Shown piece by piece: positions 53,307-60,597 of a stretch of 64,000 bases of DNA (the stretch's first letter is position 1; each line of letters begins with the position of its first letter). Location of the stretch: contig JAEWGW010000022.1 of assembly GCA_023388055.1 (NCBI GenBank), positions 62,001 through 126,000 of the forward strand. The letters run 5' to 3'. The DNA is from Bacillota bacterium (GTDB lineage: Bacteria; Bacillota; Bacilli; Paenibacillales; NBRC-103111). Under the pieces are notes generated by a model. The model worked only from the letters and a program-made list of their open reading frames with translations, had not been told where the DNA came from and made no database searches. Made by a program: the position numbers and the translations under genes.

Positions 53307-54323
53307 TCAGTATTCCCATATTATTTGATTCAAGTCTTCCAATATTTTTAAACCCAACTCTCGGTTTACCATTTTTATAAAGTACGCTTTACCATACAAA
53401 TGATCTTTATAGTTAGAGTTTCCAATACCCCTTTTCCTCAGATGCCCATTTACTCCATATTTCCTACAATAGTATATTTCTTGACGTAATGACCTAATTA
53501 CTTCTTTTGGGATACTTGCCTTTTCGTTTACAACAAGTCCCGTCACTATTTGCCGCTGGTTTTGTATCTGTACACGTGTTTTTTTTGCATTAACTTGAAA
53601 GCCCTCGTCTACTAAGATTTTCTTTATTGTTTCTAAAAAACCTTGGATATGTACTGGTCCCGATATAGTTATATCATCTGCATAGCGACTATATTTTGCT
53701 CCAGCATAATCTGCAAGCTTACTAATCCTTTTATCTAGTTTCCTACATACTATATTTGATAAATATGGGCTTGTAGGGGCACCTTGCGGTAAACAATCAT
53801 CTTTGGTGCACAATGATGTAAGTATCGAAGAAACCTGTTTTGTATAACCTAAATATCGATATACTTTATATATCCTAATACCTTTAATGCTAGTGAAAAA
53901 ATTTACAATGTCAATATTAATTACACACTCTTGTTCTTCATGAGTCACTGCATTATCCAATATAGATTTTTTCCTTCTAAAACCATAAGCGTGTTCAGAA
54001 ACCGATACACCATATAATATATTATCTAATATCCATCTCTGTATCATTTTTAATTTTTCTGTTGGCGCTTCTAATTGTCTCATACCTCCGTTCTTTTTTG
54101 GAATCTCAAAAGAACGGTAAAGATCCTTATTGTGTAAATATGATCTAAGTTCATCTGAAGAACACTCGAACAAATAGCACAAATGATCAAAATCAAAAAT
54201 AACAGCTATAGAATTTGAAATAAGTCTCTCAGCATAACTCTTTACTGCTTTAATATATTCGATGGAATATTCCTCTTGTAGCATCCGTTCTTCAAGTAAT
54301 GACAAGTAGTTATTATTATCCAT
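53307..54323 (-). CDS. Retron reverse transcriptase
   Basis: 338 residues from ATG 54323 (AAAGGT upstream). Motifs: RT1 region FEIPKKNGGMRQLEAP; retron-specific NAxxH as NAVTH (124-128); catalytic aspartate in NIDIVNFFTS (138); LPQGAPTSP (178-185); YADD (214-217); and the retron VTG motif at 260-262. There is no maturase or endonuclease domain. It copies the adjacent ncRNA into branched msDNA. Last gene of the PRTase-wHTH-ncRNA-RT operon. Confidence 0.95.
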   Translation of the reverse strand: MDNNNYLSLLEERMLQEEYSIEYIKAVKSYAERLISNSIAVIFDFDHLCYLFECSSDELRSYLHNKDLYRSFEIPKKNGGMRQLEAPTEKLKMIQRWILDNILYGVSVSEHAYGFRRKKSILDNAVTHEEQECVINIDIVNFFTSIKGIRIYKVYRYLGYTKQVSSILTSLCTKDDCLPQGAPTSPYLSNIVCRKLDKRISKLADYAGAKYSRYADDITISGPVHIQGFLETIKKILVDEGFQVNAKKTRVQIQNQRQIVTGLVVNEKASIPKEVIRSLRQEIYYCRKYGVNGHLRKRGIGNSNYKDHLYGKAYFIKMVNRELGLKILEDLNQIIWEY

Positions 54324-54343
54324 AGATATACCTTTCAATAATA

Positions 54344-54527
54344 CAGAGACCATCCACCCATGTCTTTGACATTGGAGATTACTTTAATTAAAAGGAACAA
54401 TAAGTGCACTTCTTATTGTTCCTGGACGGAAATCGGAGTGCACTTTACGGAGATTTTCGTCCAGGAACATTAGTACCCTTAGTATCAATGGGTAGCGACT
54501 GCGCTACCCTGTTCTAGATGGCCTCTG
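54344..54527 (-). ncRNA. Retron msr-msd RNA
   Basis: Minus-strand RNA lying between the winged-helix stop and the RT start. Ends pair as a1 (CAGAGGCCATCTA, 54527-54515) with a2 (TGGATGGTCTCTG, 54356-54344), 13 bp with two G-U pairs. Internal hairpins: GGGTAGC/GCTACCC (54490-54509, msr); a 17-bp stem with one mismatch (54418-54468); an 11-bp stem (54394-54422); and an 8-bp stem with one mismatch (54357-54375). The two central loops both hold AGTGCACT. Branch guanosine likely in UAGAAC just after a1. Confidence 0.85.
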
Positions 54528-54542
54528 ACATCAATTGTATCA

Positions 54543-54863
54543 TTATTTTAATCTATTTAGGAAGTTTTTCGGAATAAATATATGTGTCTTTCTTAATGGT
54601 TCTGGAACCTGTATCGTCTCATTTAATTCATCGAGCGAAATATTATTAAGGTATTGGTCAAACAAAAAATCTTTACCTTGTTTACTCAATCTGTATAATT
54701 TTAATTTCTTATCATGATAAATAAATCCTTCTCTACCCAATTCAGAAATGAATTTTGTGACAATACTATAGTTCAAATCAGTCAATTCAATTAAATCGTT
54801 GATATCATAAACAACACCGTATGTTTGGAAATAAATTAATATAAGTATTTTTCGAAAATCCAT
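54543..54863 (-). CDS. Retron-associated winged-helix protein
   Basis: 106 residues from ATG 54863, 6 nt after GGAGGAG; starts 16 bp after the PRTase stop. Winged-helix fold with INDLIELTDLNYSIVTKFIS as recognition region and a hairpin wing GFIYHDKKLKLYRLSKQG. Small HTH subunits of this kind accompany PRTase effectors in type III retrons. It may bind msDNA or the effector; that is inference. Confidence 0.8.
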   Translation of the reverse strand: MDFRKILILIYFQTYGVVYDINDLIELTDLNYSIVTKFISELGREGFIYHDKKLKLYRLSKQGKDFLFDQYLNNISLDELNETIQVPEPLRKTHIFIPKNFLNRLK

Positions 54864-54879
54864 AACATACTCCTCCAAC

Positions 54880-55878
54880 TTAATCTCTATTCCTCTTTTC
54901 TTCTTCTGCTTTTTTAGAAAGTTGGGATTTTAATTTCCTTCTCTCTTCTTTTCTTTTCTTTATCTCATGCAAAATACTTGTCTCTTTGATCATCAATTCA
55001 TCTCCATTTTTCTTTCTAGGAAACACAGGATTCCATGGCAAACTATCATTCTTTTCATGAAATGTTGCGAGAGTGTTATTCGGGGTATTAAAATAAAACG
55101 CTGCTAGTGCTTCAGATCGTTTGTATCCCCAAGTATACATAGGTTTTGGCGCAACGCGTTCTTCATATTTCTTAATCTTTTTTTTTGCCTCTGCTCCGTG
55201 TACTGGATTAGGAAAAATTGAGGAATTAGAAAACACTTTTTCAATGTTTCCAGTATGAAGGAATTGAATATTTAACCCGACTTCCCTTGCATATTCTATT
55301 ACATTCTCCTCGCCTTTTTCTAAACAAAGAATCGGTAAAATATATATTTCTTTCTTTGAGAGAAAGTCAGGGCAAGTAATTTGTGTTCTTTCAATAAAGT
55401 CTATGAGTGTATCCCCACTACCTACTATATCATCAATGAGAACTATATTTCTTACACTACTTATATCATTCTCTTCGTAAAAATCTCTCGGCTGAGCAGC
55501 CATTTTATTTTTAGATAGATTTACTTCTGCTTCATTCATACAATCAAATAGACTTATAGCTCCATTCATAACTCCGCCAAAAGAGCAAACTGGAACGAAT
55601 AAAGTATCATTACATTGCGGTATTGAAGTAATAAACTCACTATATGCAACTTCAAACCATGCAATGATTTTACCTCTATCATAATACTGAAAGTATTTGA
55701 ATAAATGTAAAAAATAAAGACGATCTTCTGCTGGAATAGGTTCCAACCAGTTAAGCAGTTTATCATTAAGATTTTTAAGTTTTTTATCAATAACCAATAA
55801 TTCAGGTATTATGCCATTATTTACAATGAAGTCATCTATAGTTTTTTGAATTTCCTTTTGTTCATCGTCCGATAGCAT
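54880..55878 (-). CDS. Retron effector: phosphoribosyltransferase-like protein
   Basis: 332 residues from ATG 55878 (AAAGG, 8-nt spacing). PRPP-binding motif NIVLIDDIVGSGDTL. A C-terminal GYKRSEALAAFYFNTPNNTL region resembles PRTase domains of bacterial conflict systems. The last ~35 residues are highly charged (EIKKRKEERRKLK). First gene of the retron operon; expected toxic effector held in check by the RT-msDNA complex. Substrate of the transferase unknown. Confidence 0.87.
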   Translation of the reverse strand: MLSDDEQKEIQKTIDDFIVNNGIIPELLVIDKKLKNLNDKLLNWLEPIPAEDRLYFLHLFKYFQYYDRGKIIAWFEVAYSEFITSIPQCNDTLFVPVCSFGGVMNGAISLFDCMNEAEVNLSKNKMAAQPRDFYEENDISSVRNIVLIDDIVGSGDTLIDFIERTQITCPDFLSKKEIYILPILCLEKGEENVIEYAREVGLNIQFLHTGNIEKVFSNSSIFPNPVHGAEAKKKIKKYEERVAPKPMYTWGYKRSEALAAFYFNTPNNTLATFHEKNDSLPWNPVFPRKKNGDELMIKETSILHEIKKRKEERRKLKSQLSKKAEEEKRNRD

Positions 55879-56070
55879 ACCCATCACCTTTATAGAGAGA
55901 ATCATCGAGATTCATTTTTATTACTAAAATTCGACATAGCAACTATTTTCCCTACCTCAATTAATAAATATCCTTTTTCAGGTTTATTAGCGGTAGTTTA
56001 AATAAAACACACTTTGCCTTTCTACACTGATACACATATTTCCTTCTTTCTGTTTGTTGACCTTCAAAAC

Positions 56071-56097
56071 TTGCCGTTACTTATGATACGGTTCCCC
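56071..56097 (-). repeat. rlmH 3' end, right boundary of the retron island (att candidate)
   Basis: Minus strand: GGG GAA CCG TAT CAT AAG TAA followed by CGGCAA; the tail of the intact rlmH. Matches the copy at 53201-53226. Staphylococcal SCC elements integrate at this same point of rlmH (orfX). No ccr recombinase gene was found in the window. Confidence 0.7.
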
Positions 56098-56556
56098 CCG
56101 ACTTATCTTAAACGCTCTATAAACCTGCTCCACCAGCACCAGCCGCATCAGCTGATGGGGCAGGGTCATACGACCGAAGCAGAGCTTGGTGTCGGCACGC
56201 TTCAGCACGGAAGCGGACAGGCCGTTGGAGCCGCCGATGACGAAGGCGACGCTGGAGCGGCCGTAGGTGCCCAGGTTCTGCAGCTGCGTCGATAGCTCCT
56301 CGGAGGACCACATGGCGCCGTCCAGGGTGAGGGCGATGACGTAGGTATCCGGTTTGATCAGGGCCAGCAGGCGTTCCCCTTCCTTGTTCTTGACCTGCTC
56401 CTCCTCCGCCGCGGACATGTTGTCCGGGGCTTTTTCGTCCGGAACCTCGTTGATCTGCACCTTGGCATACGGGCCCAGGCGTTTGACGTATTCGGCGATG
56501 CCGTCCACCAGATATTTTTCCTTCAGCTTGCCAACTGCCGCGATTTGAATATGCAT
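56077..56556 (-). CDS. rlmH: 23S rRNA pseudouridine1915 N3-methyltransferase RlmH
   Basis: 159 residues from ATG 56556 (GGGGGAA upstream). SPOUT fold: VGKLKEKYLVDGIAEYVKRL at the start, FVIGGSNGL SAM-binding knot, and MTLPHQLMRLVLVEQVYRA, ending GEPYHK. Methylates pseudouridine 1915 in helix 69 of assembled 70S ribosomes. Its 3' end is a known integration hotspot in staphylococci and directly abuts the retron island here. Confidence 0.96.
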   Translation of the reverse strand: MHIQIAAVGKLKEKYLVDGIAEYVKRLGPYAKVQINEVPDEKAPDNMSAAEEEQVKNKEGERLLALIKPDTYVIALTLDGAMWSSEELSTQLQNLGTYGRSSVAFVIGGSNGLSASVLKRADTKLCFGRMTLPHQLMRLVLVEQVYRAFKISRGEPYHK

Positions 56557-56680
56557 GTATGTTCCCCCGCTCGAATCTGGATGTGATGCTTTACCGCCTC
56601 TACGCAAAACACCGGCTCCCCCAAAAGAAGCTGCTGCGCTCCTCTCTTCCGGAAACCGGTGCTTCTGGATGATCCCCAGC

Positions 56681-56809
56681 TGTGGATAACACCCCGTAAA
56701 TCTGTGTATAATTTATTATTCTTCTAACATAAGAATTATCCACATGTGGACAAGACCTGGAGGCAATCGTTCTCATCCGCCCATCCTCAGCCCTTTCCAC
56801 ATATCCACA
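56681..56809. promoter_or_regulatory. Cluster of DnaA boxes upstream of rlmH
   Basis: TGTGGATAA (56681-56689), TGTGTATAA (56703-56711), TTATCCACA (56736-56744), TGTGGACAA (56745-56753) and ATATCCACA (56801-56809). Two are exact TTATCCACA boxes; the other three differ by one base. An AT-rich stretch lies between. dnaA/dnaN are not in the window, so this is not the main origin, but it may bind DnaA and regulate rlmH or initiation. Confidence 0.7.
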
Positions 56810-56816
56810 AGCCGCT

Positions 56817-56990
56817 CTACACCACCAGATATTTGGCCTCGCAGGTGCAGCCCTTTTCCTCGCAGGTTGGAGGCGGATTCCAGCTCTTGAAGTGGGTCTC
56901 CTTCAGATCCACCACATCCGGCGCATCCTCATATTCATCCACAAAACGGTCAATCGCCAGCTCCACATGATCCTTACATACGACAAACAT
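56817..56990 (-). CDS. CxxH/CxxC protein (BA_5709 family)
   Basis: 57 residues from ATG 56990 (AGGTGA upstream). It begins FVVCKDHVELAIDRFVDEY and ends PTCEEKGCTCEAKYLVV, the paired CxxH and CxxC motifs that define this short Bacillota family, probably binding zinc or iron. Location between htrA and rlmH is conserved. Function unknown. Too short for routine ORF calls. Confidence 0.85.
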   Translation of the reverse strand: MFVVCKDHVELAIDRFVDEYEDAPDVVDLKETHFKSWNPPPTCEEKGCTCEAKYLVV

Positions 56991-57025
56991 ACGGTTTCAC
57001 CTGTTGTCCTTTCTATTGCTGCTGT

Positions 57026-58204
57026 TTATTTCAATTCCTCCAGCACCAGGGTGACGGAGGCTTTTTTGCCTGCCCGGTAATAGGTGATTTTCAATTTATC
57101 CCCTATTTTCTTTTCATTATACAGATACTTGCGCAAAGACAGCGTCCCTTCGATGGAAACCGTATCCATTTCCACAATGACATCGTTGGTTTTCAGTCCG
57201 GCGTTTTTGGCGGGGCCTTGGGCTTCCATGACGACAGCGCCGCCCTTCACTTCAGCTGGAAGCTTCAGCACCTCCACCCCTTCCTTAAACCCGGCCAAAT
57301 CCAGAGTAGATACCCCAATATACGGCCGCTTCACCTTCTGATCCTGAATCAGCGCGTCGAGGATCGGCTTTACCTCGTTAATGGGAATGGCGAAGCCCAG
57401 GCCTTCCACACCCGTTTCCGCCAGCTTCATGCTGTTGATGCCGATCACCTTGCCGTCCAGGCTCACCAGAGCGCCGCCGCTGTTGCCCTGATTAATGGCA
57501 GCATCCGTCTGGATCAGGTTCATTTCCCATTCCACACCGCCCATGCCGTCCGTAAGGGAGGGCAGAAGTACCTTGGGAGAGCTGATCACACCAACCGTAA
57601 TAGTCTGGGCAAAATTGAGGCCCAAGGGGTTGCCGATGGAAATTGCCGTTTCCCCGGATTGCAGACTGTCGGAGTCACCGAACACCGCGGTAGACTTAAT
57701 CCCCGCAGCATCCACCTCCATTACCGCAAGATCGGTAATCCGGTCGCTTCCCAGCACGGTTGCTTTTTTCCGATCGCCTCCGGACATGACCACCTCGTAT
57801 GCCGCAGCGCCCTCCACCACATGATTATTGGTGACGATCCGCGCCTTGCCGCCTGCCTTATCGAAGATGACGCCTGAGCCGATAGCCGTTCCCGTTACCT
57901 TCTCCCCATCCTTGAAGGTGCTCACCACACTCACCACAGCGGGTGTCACCTTGGCCGCGGCTGCCACAACCGGGTCATTCCCGTAGGAAGCCCGGACTGT
58001 TTTGCCTGAGGAGCCTGAGCCATCCCCGCTGAAGCCGCCTGCCAGAAGCACCAGCACCAGCATGACAGCCATGCCGGATACCAGCGCGCCGCCAATCATC
58101 CAGATCAGCCGTTCGTCCGGACGGCCAGACGGGGCTCGGAGCTTACGGCCCTTCCAGCGGCCGGAGACCCGGGTGGAGTAAAAATCATCGTCAAACAAGC
58201 TCAT
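57026..58204 (-). CDS. htrA: HtrA/DegP-like membrane serine protease
   Basis: 392 residues from ATG 58204 (AAGGAGG, 7-nt spacing). One membrane segment at ~35-57, then a trypsin-like domain with the triad H (VTNNHVVEG), D (ITDLAVMEV) and S (QGNSGGAL), and a C-terminal PDZ domain (GLKTNDVIVEMD). Degrades misfolded secreted proteins outside the membrane. Position downstream of the wal operon is conserved (yycK/yyxA). Confidence 0.93.
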   Translation of the reverse strand: MSLFDDDFYSTRVSGRWKGRKLRAPSGRPDERLIWMIGGALVSGMAVMLVLVLLAGGFSGDGSGSSGKTVRASYGNDPVVAAAAKVTPAVVSVVSTFKDGEKVTGTAIGSGVIFDKAGGKARIVTNNHVVEGAAAYEVVMSGGDRKKATVLGSDRITDLAVMEVDAAGIKSTAVFGDSDSLQSGETAISIGNPLGLNFAQTITVGVISSPKVLLPSLTDGMGGVEWEMNLIQTDAAINQGNSGGALVSLDGKVIGINSMKLAETGVEGLGFAIPINEVKPILDALIQDQKVKRPYIGVSTLDLAGFKEGVEVLKLPAEVKGGAVVMEAQGPAKNAGLKTNDVIVEMDTVSIEGTLSLRKYLYNEKKIGDKLKITYYRAGKKASVTLVLEELK

Positions 58205-58268
58205 TGGCGGCGTCCTCCTTCTTTGCGCGTATCGCACTTCTTGGCCAAACGGCTTATGTGCCGCCTGA

Positions 58269-58434
58269 CTAGGCCGTGTTTGCAAACCCGCTTGAGGGCA
58301 TCTTTCACCGCCTTTTCGCCCCATCCTGCGTTACTTCCGCTTGACGTACCCCCGGTACGCCTTCACGAAAGTGCCTTGTTTGGAACGAAAATTCGGCAAA
58401 ATTTGCTCCCCTCGGAGTTTGCAAACACACCCTG
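58269..58434. repeat. 166-bp element with GTGTTTGCAAAC inverted ends
   Basis: Left end CTAGGCCGTGTTTGCAAAC and right end (reverse complement) CCAGGGTGTGTTTGCAAAC match over about 18 bp, with a few differences. The interior has a GTACC-ccc-GGTAC hairpin and no gene. A partial copy of the left end is at 21991-22015. Behaves like a dispersed non-coding repeat; the 170-bp stretch before the next gene (58435-58621) holds nothing recognisable. Confidence 0.6.
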
Positions 58435-58621
58435 GGGCATTGTTGAGAGCATAAATTTTTCGAGAAAAAAGAATGATTGCCCGTCATGTTGACCAGACTG
58501 ATAGAATACGCTGTTACTAGAGGACGTCCTATCGCTAGATTCATGCCTGAAGCCTGCCGTCTTAAGCGTCATACCAACCGGTTACACCCATCCGTCTCAT
58601 CCATAAAAGGAGCGTGCTTTC

Positions 58622-58846
58622 ATGCGGCAACCCCTGTCCATTACCGAGCAGATCGATCTGGTCGGCAAACTCGGCGATCTGAAGGAGCAGCACTACAACC
58701 ATACTCTTCTTATAACCGCCCTGCTGGAGCTCCTCACCGAAAAAGGCCTGCTCACCACCGAGGAAATCCGGGCCAAAGCGGCCGATCTCCATCACATGGC
58801 CTATCACGGTGCGGATGAGAATCTCGCTCCTGAGCCAAGGGGATAA
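58622..58846 (+). CDS. Small conserved-looking protein of unknown function
   Basis: 74 residues with AAAGGAGCG upstream of ATG 58622. Helical (ITEQIDLVGKLGDLKEQHYN, LLTTEEIRAKAADLHH). The only plus-strand gene in the wal/htrA block; opposite to walJ and convergent with it. No known family recognised. Confidence 0.6.
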   Translation: MRQPLSITEQIDLVGKLGDLKEQHYNHTLLITALLELLTEKGLLTTEEIRAKAADLHHMAYHGADENLAPEPRG

Positions 58847-58896
58847 TAGCCAACAAGGCCGCACCGTACCACAGCCCCTCAATAACGCCGCCGACC

Positions 58897-59703
58897 TTAC
58901 GCCTCACGCAGCCAATCCCAATGGGTCGGCCGGTCGTAATACGTGTCCATCAGCTTGGGGCCGTTGTCCCCGCACCGGACGCCGTACTGCTCCAGCACCC
59001 CGCCTACGGTCATCCGCGCCAGCTCCTGCATATTGTGGTCCCGGCTGAGATGGGCCAGATACACCCGCCGCAGCCGCTGGGACAGAAGCGTATACAGCGC
59101 TTCTCCTGCCGCATCATTGGACAAGTGACCGGAGTCGCTCAGGATCCGGCGCTTGATGTTCCACGGGTACCGCCCCATCCGCAGCAGCTCTATATCATGG
59201 TTGGCCTCCAGGATCAGCGCGTCGCAATCCCGCAGCTGGTCCCGAACCTTATCGCTCATATACCCGAGGTCCGTCGCTAAACCCAGCTTTTCATCCCCGT
59301 CATAAAAGCAGTAGCCTACCGGCTCCGCCGCATCATGGGAGATGCCGAAGGATTGTATCGACAGATTATGGATCTCCACCACACTGCCCGTGTCGAGAAT
59401 CCGCCGCTGCTCTGCCTCAAGCGCCCCCACACACTTGTCCAGCTCCTCCCAGGTGGCCTGATTGGCATACACCGGGAGCTTATATTTGCGGGCGATAGCG
59501 CCCAGTCCTTTGACATGATCCGAATGCTCGTGTGTGATAAAAATAGCGCTTAACTCCGATGCCGCCGCTTCCTGTTCTGCCATCAGATGCTCCACCCGCT
59601 TGGCGGACAGACCCGCATCAATCAACACCTTGGCCTCATCGTTGGCCACCACAATAGCGTTTCCCGTAGAACCGCTGGACAACACCGTGAAACGCAATGA
59701 CAT
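58897..59703 (-). CDS. walJ: WalJ/YycJ, MBL-fold hydrolase
   Basis: 268 residues from ATG 59703 (GAAGGAAAAGG upstream). FITHEHSDHVKGL and further His/Asp ligands (ILEANHDIELL, LAHLSRDHN) place it in the metallo-beta-lactamase superfamily. In Bacillus it is linked to coordination of cell division with replication and to cell-wall homeostasis. Last wal gene; separated from walI by a repeated 22-bp sequence and a hairpin. Confidence 0.93.
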   Translation of the reverse strand: MSLRFTVLSSGSTGNAIVVANDEAKVLIDAGLSAKRVEHLMAEQEAAASELSAIFITHEHSDHVKGLGAIARKYKLPVYANQATWEELDKCVGALEAEQRRILDTGSVVEIHNLSIQSFGISHDAAEPVGYCFYDGDEKLGLATDLGYMSDKVRDQLRDCDALILEANHDIELLRMGRYPWNIKRRILSDSGHLSNDAAGEALYTLLSQRLRRVYLAHLSRDHNMQELARMTVGGVLEQYGVRCGDNGPKLMDTYYDRPTHWDWLREA

Positions 59704-59725
59704 TTCCTTTTCCTTCTTTCTAAAC

Positions 59726-59839
59726 TGGAATAACATGGTCCTGGCCTTGGCCGGATATGTTATGGAAGCCTCGAAACCGGCAGGGCCGGTTTGAGGAACT
59801 TCTTTGGCTTTCCTTCTTGGAATAACATGGTCCTGGCCT
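59726..59839. repeat. 22-bp direct repeat flanking a hairpin in the walI-walJ gap
   Basis: TGGAATAACATGGTCCTGGC begins both copies, at 59726-59747 and 59818-59839. Between them AAACCGG pairs with CCGGTTT, extended by CTC/GAG. The second copy reaches into the walI stop codon. May be a recent small duplication or a transcript-processing structure. Confidence 0.55.
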
Positions 59840-60581
59840 ACGGCTGCACAGTCGTCTCCACTGCACCCGTGAAGCCGTGAACGTAATACGGCTCCCGGTT
59901 GGAGAGGGTAATCCTCCAGTTGGGGACGAAGCTCTGCTCCTCGGAATCATACAGCTGGCCGTGATAGCCCAGCCGGATATCCGTGATGACGGCTCCCTCC
60001 GGGAGATAGTTCTCTGCCAGGCTGCGCACCGCCGCATAAGCGGAGATGATTCGCTGGCCGGATTTATCGGCAGCCTCTACTCCTGATTTTACTTCAACAT
60101 AGGTTTGTTTGTAACCCGTTATTTCTCCGTTCTCCGCAAAAAGCTGCACCGTCACATCAAACATGGGCAAATCCCGGTAAATCTGATGGAACAAGAACAC
60201 ATCCTTCCGCCCGTAGGAGGTATCCAGCCGGTAGGCGTCAAAGTGGCGCAGCCCGGATTTGCTCTCGATCTCCCTTAAGGTGGAGCGGTTCAGCATGCTG
60301 ATGAAGCGGATGGGCTGGGACAGCCGGGTCACCTGGGGATTGCGGAACTCCTCCTGCAGGCTTACATTGATGATTGGCAGCTTGGGCGTTTCCTTCGGAA
60401 TTTCCGGAATAACCCGGATGGCCTTGCTCTCCAGCAGCTTCCGCGTTTCCGCCTCCAGATCCGCCGTCTCCTGGTCCGATGCCGCTTGACTGAAGCGGTC
60501 CTCCCACAGCTGGTAAGCCAGAATCAGATTGAGGCACAGGAAGGCAAAGATCAATATGGATTTGGCTCTTCTCCAGTCCAT
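59838..60581 (-). CDS. walI: WalI/YycI, WalK regulatory protein
   Basis: 247 residues. One N-terminal membrane helix (SILIFAFLCLNLILAYQLW), then an extracytoplasmic YycI domain with FHQIYRDLPMFDVTVQLF and a YycH-like fold. With WalH it forms a complex that modulates WalK activity in the membrane. The next gene downstream is walJ; starts 16 bp after walH. Confidence 0.92.
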   Translation of the reverse strand: MDWRRAKSILIFAFLCLNLILAYQLWEDRFSQAASDQETADLEAETRKLLESKAIRVIPEIPKETPKLPIINVSLQEEFRNPQVTRLSQPIRFISMLNRSTLREIESKSGLRHFDAYRLDTSYGRKDVFLFHQIYRDLPMFDVTVQLFAENGEITGYKQTYVEVKSGVEAADKSGQRIISAYAAVRSLAENYLPEGAVITDIRLGYHGQLYDSEEQSFVPNWRITLSNREPYYVHGFTGAVETTVQP

Positions 60582-60597
60582 GACACACCCCGCTTCT

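Noticed and set aside
53307..54323. Reverse transcriptase considered as a group II intron maturase or DGR enzyme.
   Set aside because: No maturase or endonuclease domain, no intron domain V, no variable/template repeat; instead NAxxH and VTG motifs plus an msr-msd RNA.
53201..56097. A full SCC element.
   Set aside because: No ccr serine recombinase gene is present in the window, so only the attachment-site-like flanks are claimed.
56681..56809. The chromosomal replication origin.
   Set aside because: dnaA and dnaN are not adjacent and the box number is modest; called a DnaA-box cluster only.
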